Positions 17,101 through 28,820 of a stretch of 40,902 nt of DNA are shown here, in pieces. Origin of the DNA: Paulinella micropora (Eukaryota; Cercozoa; Imbricatea; Euglyphida); assembly GCA_009731375.1 (NCBI GenBank), contig BJOX01000093.1, positions 248,906 to 289,807 of the forward strand. The letters run 5' to 3'. Below the pieces are notes generated by a model. It was not told the DNA's origin. It made no database searches and saw only the letters and a list, made by a program, of their open reading frames with translations. Position 1 is the first letter of the stretch; every line of letters starts with the position of its first letter. A program made the position numbers and the translations under genes.

Positions 17101-18231
17101 ATGTCTGCTGGAGTTCCAGCAAGAGAACCCCGCCGTTCGGAGCGCATCCGGGCGCAAAACTTACAGCAAGCCAACAACAACATGGCAGGGGTGGTGTGGC
17201 CAAGCTGCGCCGAGTGGCTCCGGCGCGAGCTAGGCTCCCGCTCCCAACCGCAGCTCGTGGAGGCGTTGCGCAAATTGCTAGCGCTGCCCTTTTGGTTAGA
17301 GCTGGAAAGACGGACACTGACAAACCGGACCGAGCTGCTGCAAGTCTACGTCAGGTTCCTTCTTCTGCGCGCCGAGGATGCCAATCTGTCGCCCTTGCAC
17401 TGGCTGGACGCGATCTGGCACTCGCACCTACTGGAGACGGAGAACTACGCAACCTGTTGTCTTTTATTGGTAGGCCAATTGATTGCGCATAGTACGCTAG
17501 TGCCCGGCGGGCCGCAGGCACAGGCGCCGCGACAGCAAGCTTTACGGGAGAGTTACAAGCGCAAGTACAAGGAGGCGCTCCAGACCTACCCACTCTACGC
17601 GCAGGGCCCCCCGTCCGCCGACGACGTTGTGCCGCGCAGTTCTTCGCCGCCACTACAATACCACAGCCGGAGCCCCTCCCCGCTGCGGCTCTGCCTCAAA
17701 CTGGTGCTAGGCCCCGACGGCGCTCATTTGAACAAAGAGCCCTTGGCGTATCTCGACGTGTCGATCATGTCCGCAGCCAGCAAGCCTTTTGCAGAATGGG
17801 TGGACTACATCCTAGCGCTCGCCCAACCATACGTGCAGGGGCGCGCCGTTGCAGTGGACCAAGAGGCCTACCTGTCCGCTTGGAATGCCTGGAAGTCGCC
17901 GTCCACGCCCGCTCCTTCCGCGTGTGTTCTGCAGGCACTAGGCTTCGACCCTAGCTTCGCGCAGGCGGAGGAGCGAGGGCTTCTGTCTAACCACGAGGCG
18001 GCGCCCGTCGCGCGACCCCGCTTGTTGATTACCACGGATAACACAGGAGAGCAGCGCGGTCACGGGTATACAACCTACGTCTGCCGCCCGGCTTCGTGGT
18101 TACAAGGCGCGCTGGCGCTTTCCGACGCCGCGCGGCTGGGCTGCAGGTTCTTGGACGACGTGTGCCCCCCGCGCTGCAGTCTGAAACATCTGGCGGCCAC
18201 TGCTTGGCTCTCTTCGGACCTGGACATCTAG
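17101..18231 (+). CDS. GRDP/DUF1399-like protein
   Basis: The preferred start is ATG 17101 (MSAGVPAREPRRSERIRAQ); an upstream in-frame Met at 17056 lies in a C-rich leader. The 376-residue product contains LSPLHWLDAIWHSHLLETENY followed by LLLVGQLIAH and a RESYKRKYKEALQTYPLYAQGPP segment. This is the pattern of the glycine-rich-domain-containing-protein (GRDP, DUF1399) domain: (D/A)-x-x-WHxHLLxTxxY, then GxxIxH and a YxxTLxxY helix. The biochemical role of the family is poorly known. The C-terminal 180 residues are not recognised, although DGAHLNKEPLAYLDVSI looks beta-rich. The stop lies five bases before the next ORF. Confidence 0.65.
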   Translation: MSAGVPAREPRRSERIRAQNLQQANNNMAGVVWPSCAEWLRRELGSRSQPQLVEALRKLLALPFWLELERRTLTNRTELLQVYVRFLLLRAEDANLSPLHWLDAIWHSHLLETENYATCCLLLVGQLIAHSTLVPGGPQAQAPRQQALRESYKRKYKEALQTYPLYAQGPPSADDVVPRSSSPPLQYHSRSPSPLRLCLKLVLGPDGAHLNKEPLAYLDVSIMSAASKPFAEWVDYILALAQPYVQGRAVAVDQEAYLSAWNAWKSPSTPAPSACVLQALGFDPSFAQAEERGLLSNHEAAPVARPRLLITTDNTGEQRGHGYTTYVCRPASWLQGALALSDAARLGCRFLDDVCPPRCSLKHLAATAWLSSDLDI

Positions 18232-18236
18232 AGCCG

Positions 18237-18680
18237 ATGGAACCCCTTTGTTTGGGGCCGCTGCATACCGAAGCGCGGCTGCGCTTGGCTACCAAGGTTG
18301 TCCAGATGCAGGGCATGCTTTATCACCTGCACTGTGCCTGCCCGGGCCCCGTGCGGGCGTCTCTTCAGTCCCCTTTTCAGGGCAGCGAGCCTCTAGCCGC
18401 AGCCTACAGGCGCACTCTGTCGGTGCCGCTGGAGCACTGGAGGGAGCCCCGCCTGAGCACCGTCGTCTCTCGTTTGCTGGGGGCTTTCCGCATGGAGGCA
18501 CCGTCCGAGGTAGAACGGCACGTGGTTTGCGTGGGGCTGCCCCGCAACAACTACCAGCGGCTGCACGTAGGCTACGTGGCTGCCACGGGAGACGACGCTG
18601 CGCTGCTACCGCTATGCTTGCCTGTCTCTGTCCGCACGCGTACAAACTGGCGGTCCGCGAGCTGGAGGTCAAGACGATGA
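18237..18680 (+). CDS. Unknown protein between the GRDP-like and ubiquitin-like genes
   Basis: The ATG at 18237 follows the previous stop by five bases and opens a 147-residue ORF (MEPLCLGPLHTEARLRLATK). The first 130 residues look like a folded, mixed alpha/beta protein with several Cys. The final 22 residues, which overlap the ubiquitin-like ORF in another frame, are Arg/Ser-rich and look out of frame. The overlap of 67 bases allows two readings: overlapping genes, or one gene joined by a frameshift to the ubiquitin-like part. I do not recognise the family. Confidence 0.5.
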   Translation: MEPLCLGPLHTEARLRLATKVVQMQGMLYHLHCACPGPVRASLQSPFQGSEPLAAAYRRTLSVPLEHWREPRLSTVVSRLLGAFRMEAPSEVERHVVCVGLPRNNYQRLHVGYVAATGDDAALLPLCLPVSVRTRTNWRSASWRSRR

Positions 18681-18946
18681 GCGGATCCAACTTCTTGCTC
18701 CGAGTGCCCAACGACACAACAGCGCTTGCCGTTCGATTACTGGCTCGCGAAAACCCGGCCTGTGGTTGGCCCCTGGATATGCAGCGCATGAACATCATCA
18801 ACCCACCTCCTACTACCACGGCAAGCTACGCCCACTTAACGGATGGAGGCTGTTTGACAAGCGTCCCCGACCTGTGGTCATCGGCGACGACGTGGGTGCG
18901 TCCTGGCGACAGGGTTTATCTAATGGCTAGGCTGCGCGGCTGCTAG
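18614..18946 (+). CDS. Divergent ubiquitin-like protein ending in RLRGC
   Basis: The 110-residue ORF aligns to ubiquitin over its length after about 16 residues: ELEVKTMSG matches the first beta hairpin (ubiquitin VKTLTG), a helix follows (ALAVRLLAREN), PLDMQRMNI matches the PPDQQRLIF region, LTDGGCL matches the LEDGRTL turn, and PGDRVYLMARLRGC matches the last strand and tail. Arg72-Leu73-Arg74-Gly75 equivalents are kept, but Gly76 is Cys and the stop follows at once. Only two Lys remain, and the K11, K27, K29, K33, K48 and K63 equivalents are absent. A Pro/Thr insert lies in the middle. Normal E1 activation needs a terminal Gly, so classical conjugation is doubtful; a decoy or a Cys-based link is inference. 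It starts inside the preceding ORF. A Met at 18677 is an alternative start but would lose the first strand. Confidence 0.72.
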   Translation: MLACLCPHAYKLAVRELEVKTMSGSNFLLRVPNDTTALAVRLLARENPACGWPLDMQRMNIINPPPTTTASYAHLTDGGCLTSVPDLWSSATTWVRPGDRVYLMARLRGC

Positions 18947-19120
18947 CCCCCCAGCCTGCTTGCGCGGGCTGGCGGTAAAGAGAGGGCGGGGAGCATCTTN
19001 NNNNNNNNNTTTTCCTCTGCCCCTGAGAACCCCCTAAGAGCACTGCCGAAAGTAAAACAGAAATAATCTTAATAAACTCCCAAACTTCTTTGTCTTATTA
19101 ACGAAACTCAGAGGAAAAAA
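18947..19120. other. Intergenic region with gap
   Basis: A G-rich run (18977-18992) leads to the gap 19000-19009. Beyond it, ttttcctctg (19010-19019) and cagaggaaaa (19109-19118) form an inverted repeat that brackets an AT-rich stretch just before the ATG at 19121. No gene is visible. Confidence 0.4.
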
Positions 19121-20781
19121 ATGGACAGGCGTCGGTATTTTCTAGATTTATTAAGAAGCAACGGAATAAACCCGGAAATCATCAGCGCAGACGTCAGGCA
19201 TCCGTGGGGATAGTTTTGCTGACTATAGCCTTGACTAAGGAGGGCTGGCCGGATTTGAACAAGATCGACACCGCTGCCTTCCAAGAGGAGATCAAGCTGT
19301 GCAGGGCGTTGCGTGTTATGGTGATGTTGCCCGCGGATCTCGCGCTTGACATGGACGAAGGGAATCCGCCTGACCAGGTGGCTCTTTTGGTCTATAATGT
19401 CCTGCAAAATCTGCACAGCGATGTACGCGTTAGTAACGTGATCAGCTTTCTTTCGCGGGTTGGTGCACTGCTCCATGAGGGTGAAGTCTACGTAAAATAC
19501 TACCGTGCAGACAGAAACCAGGACGACAAAGGAAGGGGCCCAATCGCTCTAGAAATTAACGAACTCTCCAGAGAATCTGCTTTCTACAAGAACGTTCTAT
19601 TGCGTATGCTCAGAAGTGATGTCTCGCCGTCCCATGCCCCCGAGCTGCAACTGTCGCATGTCCTGTTTTGTCAGAACTGGCTGGATCCCTTGTGGTTAGC
19701 TAAAGAATTCCACCCCCGCGACCCGTGGCAGCTCAACCTGCTGCAGCTCAAGACCTGCGCACCCTGGGCCTCTGATGCTAGCGTCCACAACGTGCACGCA
19801 AATCTGCGCGCGTTACAGACAGTGCAAGCCCACCCCGACGGCGAGCGGCGCCTGAAAAGCCTAGCGCAGGTCTCAACACTAACGCTAGAAATCCGCCAGG
19901 ACACAGGGGCTGAAATCAGCACGTTTATCAGCTACCTTCTGACGAGATTCTGTCGCGCGGTCACCACGGTCAGGCTGGTGGCTCCCGCCTCCCCGTTGGA
20001 CGAGAACAAGAAAGTGCCAGAAGAGATAAACATACGGGTGCCCCTGTCGGGCCCGCTGGTCGAACTAGAAATTGGCGCGGGGCTAGCACTAAACACCGTC
20101 AGATGCGAGATCGGAGCGCCGACGCCTGGAAACATGCCGCGCACGCTGCTGATAAAGCTGCACAGGGATCTGAAAATGAGTCTAATCCTAGCACGGACGG
20201 TGCCGAAGGCTCAGGGCGAACGCCCCGCTATGAATTTGCACATTGAAGCACACGAACACGTGCGCCGATTACTCTGCGAGTGCACCGCTGAACAAAAGCT
20301 AGTGTTTGGTACGGTTTTGTTGCGTAAACACGAGTCCGGAGCCGCAAACCACGGGGCTGGCCGCGACGGTTCTTTGCCCTCGCTCACATTGCGGAACCTC
20401 CCTGCCGAAGAGCTTAATATCGACTTCCAGTATCCTGCACAAGACGCGGCTGCCCTCGGTACAAAATGGTGCCGTTTGAGTCTAGAACCGCCCGCGCAGG
20501 AGACGCACGTAGCTGGTGCCAGACTGAGCAAGCTCGTTGTACCTAGGTCGGAGGCCGCCCGCCAAGCCAGCCTGCGCCTGTGCGACTGCTTACTTGGCAA
20601 AGACTTCCGTGTTATAACCGGCGGAGCTGCGGGGCAAGTGGTTGTTAAGAGGCTTAGGTTCATTAATTGCGGCTTTCAAAACCAACATATTGCCTACGGG
20701 CAGCAGGTCTTAATAACGCGGGCAGTGCCAAATAGTTCCTTTACCATGTACAATAAACGCCGGTCATCCTTGGATATGTGA
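19121..20781 (+). CDS. Unknown 525-residue protein, start disputed
   Basis: The long frame is open from about 19111 to TGA 20779-20781 but has no ATG until 19318. An ATG at 19121 in the next frame, after a run of A, gives 30 protein-like codons (MDRRRYFLDLLRSNGINPEI) that stop at TAG where the long frame becomes convincing. A one-base indel near 19185-19215 would join them, so I mark the gene from 19121. The body alternates hydrophobic strands and Arg/Glu-rich helices, with repeat-like strands such as VSTLTLEIRQ, VTTVRLVAP, LVELEIGAG and LTLRNLPAEELNIDF, suggesting a solenoid or degenerate LRR fold. No catalytic motif is seen. It lies in the same GC-rich block and has its own AATAAA at 20801. 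Confidence 0.6.
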
Positions 20782-20822
20782 GAGAGAGAGAGAGAGAGCA
20801 AATAAAACACGTCTACTTTAAT
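20782..20822. terminator. Convergent poly(A) signals
   Basis: A (GA)n run after the stop is followed by AATAAA on the plus strand (20801-20806). ATTAAA on the minus strand (20822-20817) lies 38 bp past the stop of the truncated minus-strand gene. The pair marks a convergent gene end. Confidence 0.6.
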
Positions 20823-20859
20823 CATAGAAACACACGACAGTGCCTTTTTGTCTAGCTTG

Positions 20860-21013
20860 CTACCGCAGGCCGGAATGGAGAGCAGGGGAGAGGAGGGACG
20901 AGAGGTCGCTGACCTCGTTTACCAACGGAGCTAGCAACTGTAAGCGCATCCTGTCCCAGTGCGCGCTGCTGTAGGGGGTCGACAGAAAGACAATGTACTT
21001 ACGATCTCCCTGT
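20860..21013 (-). pseudogene. 3' remnant of a truncated minus-strand gene at the locus edge
   Basis: On the minus strand an open frame reads DRKYIVFLSTPYSSAHWDRM and then a Leu/Ser-rich end, stopping at TAG (20862-20860), with ATTAAA 38 bp further on. Its codon use and GC content match the viral-like genes. Upstream it ends abruptly in an (ATT)n microsatellite that begins at 21016, beyond which the sequence is AT-rich and has no coding signal. This looks like the C-terminal end of a gene cut at the border of the GC-rich locus. A cag beside the repeat could also be a splice acceptor, but no upstream exon is seen. Confidence 0.45.
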
Positions 21014-21015
21014 GA

Positions 21016-21061
<46 letters not shown>
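21016..21061. repeat. (AAT)n / (AATGAT)n microsatellite at the locus border
   Basis: Perfect AAT repeats, then GATAAT units, directly abut the truncated gene remnant. This is where base composition changes from GC-rich to AT-rich. Confidence 0.9.
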
Positions 21062-22413
21062 GAAGAAGAAGGAGATCAAAGGGGGAATCGTACTACAGCA
21101 CCACGTTGCTTGTATTTTTTTTATTAATAGTACGTTTGTTCTTGACATACTGCCGAGAAAAAAAAAAGAGATTGAGGGGAAGGAGTTCAAAAATCTACAA
21201 GAATGGCTGGAGAATCCGCTTTGACATGCCGTATGAGGATATATTTATCGTCTTTTAGCGTCTATCCGTGGGCGCTGTGTGGCATGACTCAATAGCGCAT
21301 ACTATTTGCAGAAAGAAATCAAAAGGTGTATGACGAAAATGCTATTTCCGTCATAAAATCGGGAGGGGGTACTGTAGGCATCACCCCCCTGATAGCCGGT
21401 AAAAAGTACCTTTTCCTGGTGACAGGTGCACCAGCTTGTTTTTCAGTATTATTTGTCCGGATTGGACCTGATGCCATTTTATTCCTGGTCTGTTGCCGTT
21501 TTCCTTTTTTGGCTTCACTGAGCTAATATAACGAGACATCATTCTCATCTTTTGAGGACTGTGTTTGGTTGTATTACCGACTTTTTACGAGCTATCGTTG
21601 GGGGCATTACAGAAGTCAGGAATGAACCCAAACAACAAGTCAAAGGGGAAAACCCGTTAAAAACGGAGTGTCCCTATGACCGAGTCATCTGACACGATGC
21701 GTTACGTCCGTAACCTGCACAAATGCCAAAACATATCATAAACGACAACCCATAAGTGCAATTTCCCGTATTTAGCCATAAACTCCCAGTCACGGGAAAA
21801 ACGTTACGGAATTTCCATGAAAATAATCCATAACTGCAAACGGTTAACGTTACTACAATCGCAATAAAGGGATCGGGTCAACGCTATTAATATGGGAGAT
21901 GAATCCATTAGAATGCTACAATTTAGTGTAACATACATCCTGATAACCTCTCCCACTCCGATAAACGGTTAAGTGTAAAATACAATATAGGCTTTAAGGC
22001 CGTATGGGGTTTAAGCTTCCCAGCTTCCCTACCATATCCTTTTATCCTAATACAACAGTAAAACCGGAAGTATTGTTCCAAACCGGAAACTGCATCTTAT
22101 AAAACATTTAATAACAAGGAATCACTTCCACGAGTGAATTTGCCGTAAAATCAATAAGCGTAAAAACGATGTAGTATACCGTGGGTGTTACAGTTTTTCC
22201 TTTTTTTCACGCGCTTTACGTATGTTTTTCAACAACCCATTTTAAGTGGAACCGGCCGGGCCGGTGTCTGACTTAGCCGGTGGAAAGGTTGTGAGCTGAC
22301 GGCATACGATTGCCATTTTCTCTACGGTGGTCTAACACCAAAACCGCTTCTCGAAAGCGTGCAAAGCAATTCTCGCAAAAGGCAAACGACTGTCTTCTAG
22401 CAAGAAAGGGAGC

Positions 22414-22482
22414 GAGGGTCGAACGATCGGTCCTTTGATCTTTCACGTTTTCTGAGTAAACATTTGGTTATTAAATAAAATA
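22414..22482 (+). repeat. Interspersed repeat segment, copy 1
   Basis: The segment beginning gagggtcgaacgatcggt and ending in TTATTAA-type AT sequence recurs in inverted orientation at 33665-33733 with a few mismatches. It is probably part of a dispersed element, family unknown. Confidence 0.6.
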
Positions 22483-22748
22483 GATGATACCTGTGTATTA
22501 ATAACAAGACACCTTGTCTTGCCCTTACGAGCTCAAAGAAACATATGTAATTTATAACATGGCAAAAATGTGACAAAGTTAAATGCGCTGCCGAATCGAT
22601 TTTAATTGTATATATTGTATATTATTAAAGCCGGTCTGAGTTTGCATGTTCCGGTCCTTATTAACTCGTGACTAGGGAACTTGAAGTAATTATTTTTAAA
22701 AACTATAGTCACTGTGTTGGTTTAAAATTAAGTGCTGTAAACTGCAAA

Positions 22749-22847
22749 GGGGCGCCCTACGCCAGCCCCGCGCTGCCGACCCCGCCTCGCAGCGCGACAG
22801 CGCGGCGAGGCGGGGTCGGCAGCGCGGTGGTTGGCGTAGGTGCCCCC
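22749..22847. repeat. GC-rich long inverted repeat (MITE-like hairpin)
   Basis: Arms of about 42 bp (22749-22790 and 22805-22847) flank a 14-base loop and are nearly perfectly complementary (ctgccgaccccgcctcgc against gcgaggcggggtcggcag). The element stands out in AT-rich DNA and has the form of a very short fold-back transposon. Confidence 0.75.
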
Positions 22848-24742
22848 TCGTACTGCTTCAGATACACATGCCTGCGGGCCCGGCCAAAACACTCTATCTA
22901 AATTGTGAGTTTGGATACAACCCCGAGCGATAAATGCACAACGAACTCTTATTAAAAGTCTCTATGGCTGCAATAAGTCCTAACTCCAGAGAGTAGGTGA
23001 AATACCAGTAGCTGAGAGGTCACTTCGTCTATTTACGTAGATTTCTACTTGTTTGCAGACTTTGGTTGCAAAGTACGATCACGTTGAACGTAGATTGTGA
23101 GTTGGTTTCGTGTGACACTTGAAGGTGCTTGTGTAGCACTTGAGGGAGGGCTTCAAGTCCAAGTTGTAGGTTCAAGTGTCTGAATTTTGTATTTGGGAAG
23201 GGTCTTGCCCAGTCATGATTTAAAATGCATAGATTGTGCGGCAAATATTATTTTCCGTTCTCTTGACTGCGTGTCCACAAATTTACCATAACGTGCGTTT
23301 TTCGGGAAATCGGGGAAAAAGGCAATAGAGGGGGAAAATTGTAATTGTCGTAAAATTTTGATTAAATCGTTTGAAGTCATTCCTGGACGAAATCGAAAAC
23401 TAATTAGTGAAGTCGAAACGTCGTGCAGAGGAGAATCTAACTGGCTGGTCAAAAACAGTAAATGACAACGGTAGTGGTTTTGGACGGTCGTTAAAGTGCT
23501 CAGTCTGATAGCTCCCCCCCCCCAGATCTAACGGTTGAGTAGAGTTGCGTACAGAATGAGTGACTAACGATTGGTCAGTGACCTGTCTCAGAAAAAAGAA
23601 AAGGAGAAAAGAGAAAGATGTGTTTCTTTAAACCTCAGGGGAAGATAAAAAAGAAGTGTGTCGATGTGTAGCGCATTGTAGACGGAAATCAGCAGGGGCC
23701 GGATATCGGGATGCGGAAGCGGGACTGAGACAATTGAGGTGCAGTAGCGATGCGTTGATATCGGGGAGCTGACGTCGAGTAATAAGAAGCTAGGTGGCCA
23801 TGTATTGCACAGCCGCTGAGAGATGAAATAAACTTAATATACCAATATGTCATGCCGATATAGTCACTGATGTGTTCAGGTTCGATGAGAATGATCGTTG
23901 ACCTGCAGGCATAAGAGGCGATTAAGGACTAACAGTGACATTCTGGTCGTGGCGTAGCTTGTCTAGGGACGATGGCGGGCCATGTGGGAAAAGCGCTGAG
24001 CGGTGGCGGATGAAGCCAATACGATGAGTAAAACCCACTTGAGAGTGTTAAGACGGCTATTCCTTCGATGTAGCTTGCTTATCTTTCTGGAAGATGTGCA
24101 GCGACTCATGATAAGGATTCACAGGTGATGAGAGTGCCTTTAAAACGCTTAAGAACGTTGGCAGGGAGTCGGCGTTTGTTTTTGTTGGTCATATGAGAGC
24201 GCCGACTTGATCGTTGGTGGTGTCGAAGAGAAGGGGCTTCCAGATAGCTTAGGGATTGCCCCAGCGCTGGATAGTGGATTTGTCCTTCGTATGCTTTCCT
24301 CCCCAATTACCCCAACATGGTCTCGTTCTTGGGTACTCCTGAAGGAACATACCGCTGATTGATCCTAAGCGGTTTGTCTTTCTTTGTATCCCAACGGTAC
24401 AACAAAGACTTGTTAACTTCCCCCTGAATAAGATGTCTTTAGGATCATACAATGAACATGATACACTGGTATTTACCTCACTACTTTATCCAGAATCTTT
24501 TGGTAAACTTCCCTGACTTAGGAAATATTGGTTATCTTTTATATTGTAATAAGGTCAGTTCACAGCAGTGTGTGTATTAAATTGAATGCAGGGTACGTAT
24601 CAAAATGAATACCGTACCGGACCGAATTATTAATATTGTGTTCAACTAAAGTTTATACTTCAAGTCACCTTTTCTTCAAGTTTACACTTCTATTTTTAGT
24701 TCCGTTACTTCCCAGCATCTTTAGGCAGTTGCACAGTCCACT

Positions 24743-26280
24743 TCCCAGTATCCCAATCGACACTATACTCGCATCGTCTATACCTGCGTATATGAATGAA
24801 TGAATGAATGAATGAATGAATGCATGAAATAATAAATTAATATCCCAGTCCACACTATACTAGCATCGTCTATACCTGCGTATGTAAATAAATGATTAAA
24901 TGATTGAATGAATGAATGAATGAATGTTCTAATCCATACTGTACTCAAATCGTCTATACCTGCGCATGTGAGAACAAGTGAATGAATGAATGAATGAATG
25001 AATGAATATCCCAGTCCATACTATACTAGCATCGTCTATACCTGCGTATGTGAATGAATGAATGAATGAATGAATGAATATCCCAGTCCATACTATACTC
25101 GCATCGTCTATACCTGCGTATGTGAATGAATGAATGAATGAATGAACGAATGAATGAATGAATGAATGAATGTTCCAATCCACACTGTACTCACATCGTC
25201 TATTCCTGCGCATGTGAGAACGAGTGAATGAATGAATGAATGAATGAATGAATAAATGTCCCAGTCCATACTATACTAGCATTGTCTATACCTGCGTATG
25301 TGAATGAACGAATGAATGAATGAACGAACGAATGAATGAATGAACGAATGAACGAATGAATAAATGTCCCAGTCCATACTATACTAGTATCGTCTTTACC
25401 TGCGTATGTGAATGAATGAATGAATGAACGAATGAATGAATGAATGAATGAATAAATGTCCCAGTCCATACTATACTAGCATCGTCTATACCTGCGTATG
25501 TGAATGAATGAATGAATGAAACGAATGAATGAGCGAATGAATGAATGAATAAATGTCCCAGTCCATACTATCTAGCGTCGTCTATACCTGCGTATGTAAA
25601 TGAATGAATGAATGAATGAATGAATGAATGAATAAATGTCCCAGTCCATACTATACTAGCATCGTCTATACCTGCGTATGTGAATGAATGAATGAATGAA
25701 TGAATGAATGAATGAATAAATTAACGAATGAATTAACGAATGAATGTCCCAGTCCATACTATACTAGCATCGACTATACCTGCGTATGTGAATGAATGAA
25801 TGAATGAATGAATGAACGAATGAATGAACGAATGAATGAATGAATAAATGTCCCAGTCCATACTATACTAGCATCGTCTATACCTGCGTATGTGAATGAA
25901 TGAATGAATGAATGAACGAATGAATGAATGAACAAATGTCCCAGTCTATACTATACTAGCATCGTCTATACCTGCGTATGTGAATGAATGAATGAATGAG
26001 TGAAAGAATGAATGAACGAATGAATAAATGAATAAATGTCCCAGTCCATACTATACTAGCATCGTCTATACCTGCGTATGTGAATGAATGAATGAATGAA
26101 TGAAATAATAAATGAATATCCCAGTCCACACTATACTCGCATCGTCTTTACCTGCATCTGTGAATGAATGAATGAATGATTGAATGAATGAATGAATGAA
26201 TGAATGTCCCAGTCCACACTATACTAGCATCGTCTTTACCTGCATATGTGAATGAATGAATGAATGAATGAATGAACGGC
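24743..26280. repeat. Higher-order minisatellite: 46-bp core plus (GAAT)n
   Basis: About 17 units each combine a conserved core (cccagtccatactatactag, then catcgtctatacctgcgtatgtg) with a variable (GAAT)n block of 20-55 bp. Cores vary at a few sites and blocks contain GAAC variants. Open minus-strand frames here are periodic by-products of the repeat. Confidence 0.95.
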
Positions 26281-26335
26281 CTAGCACTGTGTACTTTCAA
26301 TCATTAATACATGGAGTATGACCAATCAGCATGCT

Positions 26336-26385
26336 AACCCTATGAACCCTAACCCTAACCCTGACACTGACCCTAATTCTAACAA
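26336..26385 (+). repeat. Degenerate CCCTAA telomere-like repeat
   Basis: Three to four CCCTAA-type units with variants (ccctatgaaccctaaccc and ccctgacactgaccctaatt). It is too short and degenerate to be a telomere; an interstitial remnant is possible. Confidence 0.5.
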
Positions 26386-26418
26386 AAACCAAAACAAAGC
26401 CAATAAGATAATAAGGAC

Positions 26419-26422
26419 CCCC

Positions 26423-26462
<40 letters not shown>

Positions 26463-26463
26463 C
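26419..26463 (+). repeat. Poly-C/poly-G tract at a gap
   Basis: C6 followed by more than 35 G up to the gap at 26464-26473. Confidence 0.95.
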
Positions 26464-26473
26464 NNNNNNNNNN

Positions 26474-27195
<722 letters not shown>

Positions 27196-27920
27196 AGAAC
27201 GGCAAGCTGGAGATGAAGGCAGCGAATTATGTCGACATTTGCGATGATTTTTCCCGGAAAACTACTATGCCACATTTTTTGCCTCCTGTATGTTATTTAG
27301 GCTTTACATGCATGTGTATTTCTATATACGTTTGTATGGTGTGTACCGTTTGCAAAACCTGTCCCAGGGGTCCCCATTAAGTCCCGATAAGGCCGTCTAT
27401 CACACACACACACATATATATATACATATATATATATATATATTTATTTATTTATATATATATATATCCATGTGTGTGTGTATGTATGTATGTATGTATG
27501 TATCACACACACACACATACACACACACAGACACATGGCATATTGACACATTGCTGGCAATATAGCCTTTAAAGCATGCAACTTCGCAAAAGTAACACTA
27601 TACAAGAGTTACATGATATTATCGTGAACATGCACATCGACACATTGCAGCAATATAGCTGTAAAGACATGCGATGTAGAATGAAATGATATTTCAAAGT
27701 GTTATCAGTTCTTTCGTATATCACCAGGAAGATATTTGATACACATTCCGGCGATGTATCCATAAAAACGTACAATTTTTTACAAATATATTTTTACTAT
27801 ATAGTAAGACATGATATTGTATTACGTTACCACCTATTTTCTGTATTGCCAGGATGAGATTCCCTCCATCTTTGGAGGTTTTGTCTCATGAAAGAAAGAA
27901 TTTATCGGGAATACCCTCCA

Positions 27921-27923
<3 letters not shown>
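27196..27923. other. Mixed unique and microsatellite DNA, no gene
   Basis: (CA)n, (TA)n and (ATGT)n occupy 27400-27530. The rest is AT-rich unique sequence. A segment ttgccaggatgagattccc (27847) belongs to a dispersed family with copies near 29053 and 29660. Confidence 0.6.

Positions 27924-28820
<897 letters not shown>

Larger units (their letters stand above)
21062..24740. other. AT-rich unique region without a convincing gene
   Basis: Open frames here are short, lack codon bias and have no recognised motif. The stretch contains a GC-rich palindrome (22749-22847), a segment repeated in inverted orientation at 33665-33733, and a palindrome accggccgggccggt near 22251. It looks like host intergenic DNA. 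Confidence 0.6.

Noticed and set aside
24929-25469. Minus-strand ORFs with repeating HSFIHSF residues
   Set aside because: They are periodic readings of the GAAT minisatellite, not a repeat protein.
24743-26280. CRISPR array
   Set aside because: Conserved cores alternate with simple GAAT repeats, not unique spacers, in a eukaryotic setting.
26336-26385. Telomere or chromosome end
   Set aside because: Only a few degenerate CCCTAA units, internal to the scaffold.
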